Assembly: GCA_018389105.1 (NCBI GenBank)
Contig: JACATO010001079.1
Location: 186,001-250,000, forward strand
DNA length: 64,000 bases
DNA from: Nautilus pompilius
Taxonomy: Eukaryota > Mollusca > Cephalopoda > Nautilida > Nautilidae
Direction: 5' to 3'
In this document: in pieces, positions 60,444 to 64,000 of the stretch
Layout: the number at the start of each line of letters is the position of its first letter
How positions within the stretch are numbered: position 1 is the first letter of the stretch
Position numbers and translations under genes: made by a program
Notes under the pieces: model-generated
Database searches by the model: none
The model's input: only the letters and a program-made list of their open reading frames with translations
Told to the model about the DNA's origin: nothing

Positions 60444-61342
60444 GCTCTTCCTGCCGTCCAGTCTCCGTTCGCTTCCCCGTCTTGATCCATTGTTCGCTCT
60501 ATCGCTCGCTGATCGATGGATGTCTCTGAAGCTAATCGCCGAGGTGAAGTGAATCAAGTCTTCTTCTAATGGCGCTGGTTTTTTTCCTACTGACATAAAT
60601 CCACTCAGCAAATATACCTATTTTCCCGGCAGACGCACGAAGGAAAAAAAAAAAGGATCTTTCCTGATCTACGCCCAACCTTGTTGTGACCTCTCACAGT
60701 TTCCAAGATATCGGAATTAACTGCGGCAATTGAGTACATTTTAAAAATAATAAATATATAAATAAATAAACATTCGATTAAGTAAATAAGTAAATAACTC
60801 CCGGCTCACTTTCAAAGTTTGATATAAACATTTAAAAAAAAAAAAAATTATAAAGAACCTTAACCCTTTAATTTAAAAATCCAAGAGAAAATAACCCCAT
60901 GACCTTTTATATTTTAGGAAATAGTCCTGTACTATACGAAGAAAAATGTTTTCAGTTTTATATATTTTTAAAATTTACTAAATATTTTTTTTTAAAATAA
61001 TGAAATGCAAAAATTAACAAAAAATCGTCCAAAGTATTTCTTTTGTTTTTGTTGTTGTTGTTTGTTTTCATTAATTGTTGTATAATTTAACATAATTAAT
61101 AACTGATAGAAACTGTCGGGTGCCAGGTCTGGCTAACCGTTCGCTCGGGGAAAATGTCGGACGCTAGCCTCACGTTGAAAGAAACCACGTGACACGGAAA
61201 TTAGTGGCGACGTGAATGCGCCCCGCACGCTGTGACTTCTACGATTTAAGAAGGAAAAAATGAAATAAAATAAAGGTACTGATTATAAATATATGTGTGG
61301 GGGGAGGAGGGGTTAAGATTTTAAAAATGGTGATAACTGGCT
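60444..61342. other. No gene seen
   Basis: AT-rich, with many A/T runs and AAATA repeats at 60.74-60.80 kb. Confidence 0.5.
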
Positions 61343-61426
61343 TAACACCAGCTATGGTCCAGCGACCGTGAGGTTCGAACGCCCGGCCGCCATTATTGCA
61401 GTGAGTTACCACTGAGGACCCCGAGA
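61343..61426 (-). mobile_element. tRNA-like sequence, probable SINE head
   Basis: On the minus strand GGGGTCCTCAGTGGTAACTC (A-box region with CAGTG...CACTG pairing) is followed by GCGTTCGAACCTC (B-box) and GGACC, which could pair with the opening GGTCC. Pairing of the T-arm and anticodon arm is poor, so a functional tRNA is unlikely. Confidence 0.5.
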
Positions 61427-61726
61427 GTGATATTTATAAGGAATTTTTATAGATATTCATGAGTTACATGTGTATACTATCTTCCACAAGTACGTAACAC
61501 CTACAAAACATCGGTTGCACATCTGTAACAGAATAAAATAATCTTGTTGTAACACTTTAAACAGTTATATTAGTTTTTTTTTTCTAAAGAGAGGTTGTAA
61601 AGGGGGAAATAAATGGGTTATCTCTCGTTTGCCGCTTTAACCGGTGAAAGAGTTAGTGCTGATACAAGAACAGAGAATATTAGTACAAGCTTAGGAGAAA
61701 AGGGGAAAAAAAGAGAGAAGTTCGCA

Positions 61727-61890
61727 TCAGATGGCCGAGTGTGTAGCGTACCAGCTGTAGTTGAGGGTCCGAGTTCGAATCCCCTTCAGGGACGACCTCT
61801 CAGAGCATGGTTTTTCTCCCAGACTGGTGGCATGGGTGTTCTGAAGGCAGAAGTGTTCAGGCCCCAAGCGAGGCCCGGCAATCACTACTA
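61727..61890 (+). mobile_element. tRNA-derived SINE
   Basis: The head CAGATGGCCGAGTGTGTAGC (A-box) leads to GGTCCGAGTTCGAATCCCC (B-box, 61767-61785). AGAGCATGGTTTTTCTCCCA and a GC-rich tail follow. It shares CAGATGGC with the copy at 52.3 kb. The plus frame 61613-61891 is incidental. Confidence 0.75.
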
Positions 61891-63935
61891 GGCACTACAC
61901 ATTCTCATTAGGTCTGTCTATCGATGTAGACGACTACGATTTCGGAAGAAAAACACAAAAACACATCGCTGTCTTCGGTACAGAAGTTCCACTGTCTGGT
62001 GTCTTCATGTCAAGACGGATGATGTAATTACAGTAAATTGCATCCGCACAGTTTGGTTCAGAACTGGTCCGCAAGGGTCCATCCGTATTGGGAAAAAAAA
62101 ATTGGAAAGGAGACGGTAATTTGGCTACAGAATTAGACGTCCGAGAGAGAAAAAGAAACAGTGAAGCTGACGTCAATAATTCCCATCCATAGTTTGACGC
62201 CTGGGAATAAATACGGCACTTTATATTCAAATCTGGTTCGGTGCAGTAACATCTGGAGGCAACTAGAACCGGAGTCTACCACGAATTCTCCGTTTACCGT
62301 AAAACGTTCCATAACTCACCTTGATTTTTTTTTTTAAAATAAAATATTTTAAATTAAATATTTGCAGGCGTAATAATCTAAATAAAAAAAAATGAAAGAA
62401 GTCAGCAGAGCAGGAGATTGTTGAATTCTTAATTTCGGGTATTTTTTTTTAAATAAACGAATAAACTGATTATTCCCAACTTTGACGGTTATAACTCAAA
62501 TCGCCAGTCTCCCTGCGAACGTGTCATCATGGACGAAGGTCTTCACGAACTGTACCCCTGATTCTAATGAATTATCCAACGCTAGACTGTCACGTGCAAG
62601 AAACCTGCCACGGTTCCCGTGCAAGAGCGGCGATTTGTTGGCGGCATTAAATTGTATTTCTGTTTATTTTTGATACACGAGCAGCCTTTTCCTTTCCTTC
62701 CTCTCTGAATTATTATTTTATAGGTGATAATTTTCGTTATAAAGTTATCTCCCCTGAAGAGAAACAAGCCATTGGCTAATGGCGCATTTTCGGCACGCTA
62801 TCTCCATCGCTGTACTGATAATAAATCGGAAAGAGAGCTTTTCATCAAGTCTATCCCTTCTTATCTCTTTCACTTAGTCATACTATTGACATCGATTTTT
62901 TTTTTTTTTTTAAAAAGGTGGAGTTACTGCGCTAAGAAGCATTTTTTTGGCCCCCAACTTGTGAGGAACTCTGGTTATCTGGCCACGTAACCGCCATTAC
63001 CCTCCGGTACCATGACTCGCCACGTCATTTCGGTTACATAACAGTAAAGTTGAGTATCTGTTGCACCCGGCCGGCTTCATGATGCAAGCAAGTACCGTGT
63101 TTTTCTATCGGAATTATTTCCAGTAGAATTTGTGCTGTCAACATAATGTCGTGGGCATTGTGGGATGGGATTATGACTAAGTTCAAAGGTCACGGGACTT
63201 CAAAAGACATTGATCTTTGACACGGAGCACGAGGAAGGGAGAGAGAGTTTTAAAATACATATAATAAAAAGCAGAAGTGACAATAGTACTAAAACGTTTG
63301 TTTGTTTTTTAAAATCTGTATCATAGAACAGTGAGGACATAATTTTACATATTATTTGTGTATAGCGGTGATGACGGTATTAGTACTGATAAATTTAGGT
63401 TTAGATCACCGCTCTAACAAGGCAATGGAAAAAGAAAAGAAAATTATTCTTGATGAATGGGAAAGTGAGCTAAAACATCTTATCTATGAACCTATCATAT
63501 ATTACTTATTAAAAGCATTCACATCCTGACGACCATAACTGCAGACTCGACAATGAAATGTGGCATCTTCACACACGATCAGTTTATTGGCGCTAACACT
63601 CAACTGTATCATACGGCTACAGGGAAAGTTCGGAACTCTGATCGAACAAGATCTTTCTCCCAAAACGTCTGCCTGGGACAGGAGGTATTTCATCGGTGAG
63701 TCCACAGTCATGGCTGGCAGTGATGGATATAATCAAGCAGTGAACAATACATATAAAGATCGATTCGAAAAAAGGTGTGCATCCTCTTATTAAAACAAGA
63801 GCTCGTCTGTGAGAGCAAGTTCCAGCAGACTTCTGTTCGTTTGCGGTATTTATATGGACTTTTACCTTGCAGGTGGCAAAAATACAGATAATAAATGTAA
63901 AAACCTTTTACAGGAAAACACAGCAACTAGGCGAA
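61891..63935. other. No supportable gene; DR1-like site at 63180-63192
   Basis: AGTTCAAAGGTCA at 63180-63192 is a direct repeat of nuclear-receptor half-sites spaced by one base (DR1). Such sites are known to bind HNF4- or RXR-type receptors. No adjacent gene is seen. Short frames elsewhere have no motif. Confidence 0.4.
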
Positions 63936-63962
63936 ATAATAATAATAATAAGAATAATAATA

Positions 63963-64000
<38 letters not shown>
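63936..64000. repeat. (AAT)n microsatellite, running off the window
   Basis: AAT repeat with an AAG variant and a one-base-short unit. It continues past the end of the window. Confidence 0.95.

Noticed and set aside
61343-61426. Functional tRNA gene
   Set aside because: A- and B-box sequences are present, but the T-arm and anticodon arm do not pair well; a SINE head is more likely. The same reasoning applies to the tRNA-like heads at 48.5, 51.5 and 61.7 kb.

Overview
This is a non-coding, repeat-dense stretch of an animal nuclear genome, most likely from a lophotrochozoan and probably a mollusc (gastropod-like). The organism call is an inference. It rests on many tRNA-derived SINEs that share a 3' module around TTTCCTCCCACATCTAAA, on abundant (AAT)n, (GA)n and (GT)n arrays, and on decayed hAT and Tc1-type DNA transposons. 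No bacterial-style gene organisation is present. I could not support a single intact host protein-coding gene. Almost all longer reading frames are translations of tandem repeats or short chance frames. Short host exons could still be hidden, and I cannot exclude them by eye.

Layout. 0-6 kb: a (TC)n block, a tRNA-like SINE and a 3.8-kb satellite of about 64 copies of a 60-bp unit with an 18-unit higher-order duplication. 6-19 kb: mostly unassigned single-copy-looking DNA with (AAT)n arrays, two degenerate SINEs and GC-rich blocks at about 13.4-14.2, 14.8-15.6 and 17.4-17.8 kb. 19-21.2 kb: three transposon traces, namely a Tc1-like terminal repeat, a Tc1-like transposase C-terminus on the plus strand, and a minus-strand transposase helix-turn-helix region bounded by possible inverted ends. 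21.3-29 kb: SINEs on the minus strand, a 585-bp polypyrimidine tract, large (ATT)n arrays, a (GA)n/(GAT)n compound locus and a 13-copy 32-bp array with one CACGTG in nearly every unit. 29-36.4 kb: one copy of a dispersed repeat, a decayed hAT transposase (about 32.95-34.18 kb), a 190-bp (ATT)n array, a TA-flanked 375-bp MITE with Tc1-like ends and an adjacent SINE. 36-48 kb: GC-rich unassigned DNA, a 1.1-kb (GA)n/(GT)n minisatellite, a Tc1 transposase remnant at 44.7-45.15 kb and a G/T-rich minisatellite. 48-64 kb: a cluster of SINEs on both strands, a 580-bp (TC)n/(ATC)n compound array, a second copy of the dispersed repeat, and an (AAT)n array running off the window end.

Nothing here forms an operon or pathway. 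The unifying theme is mobile-element decay and microsatellite growth. Two patterns looked most worth following. First, a short motif (GATGAYGTCANTA) directly abuts (GA)n/(TC)n tracts at five separate loci, suggesting a common element or a mutational seed. Second, Tc1-type ends and transposase scraps recur across the window without a complete element.
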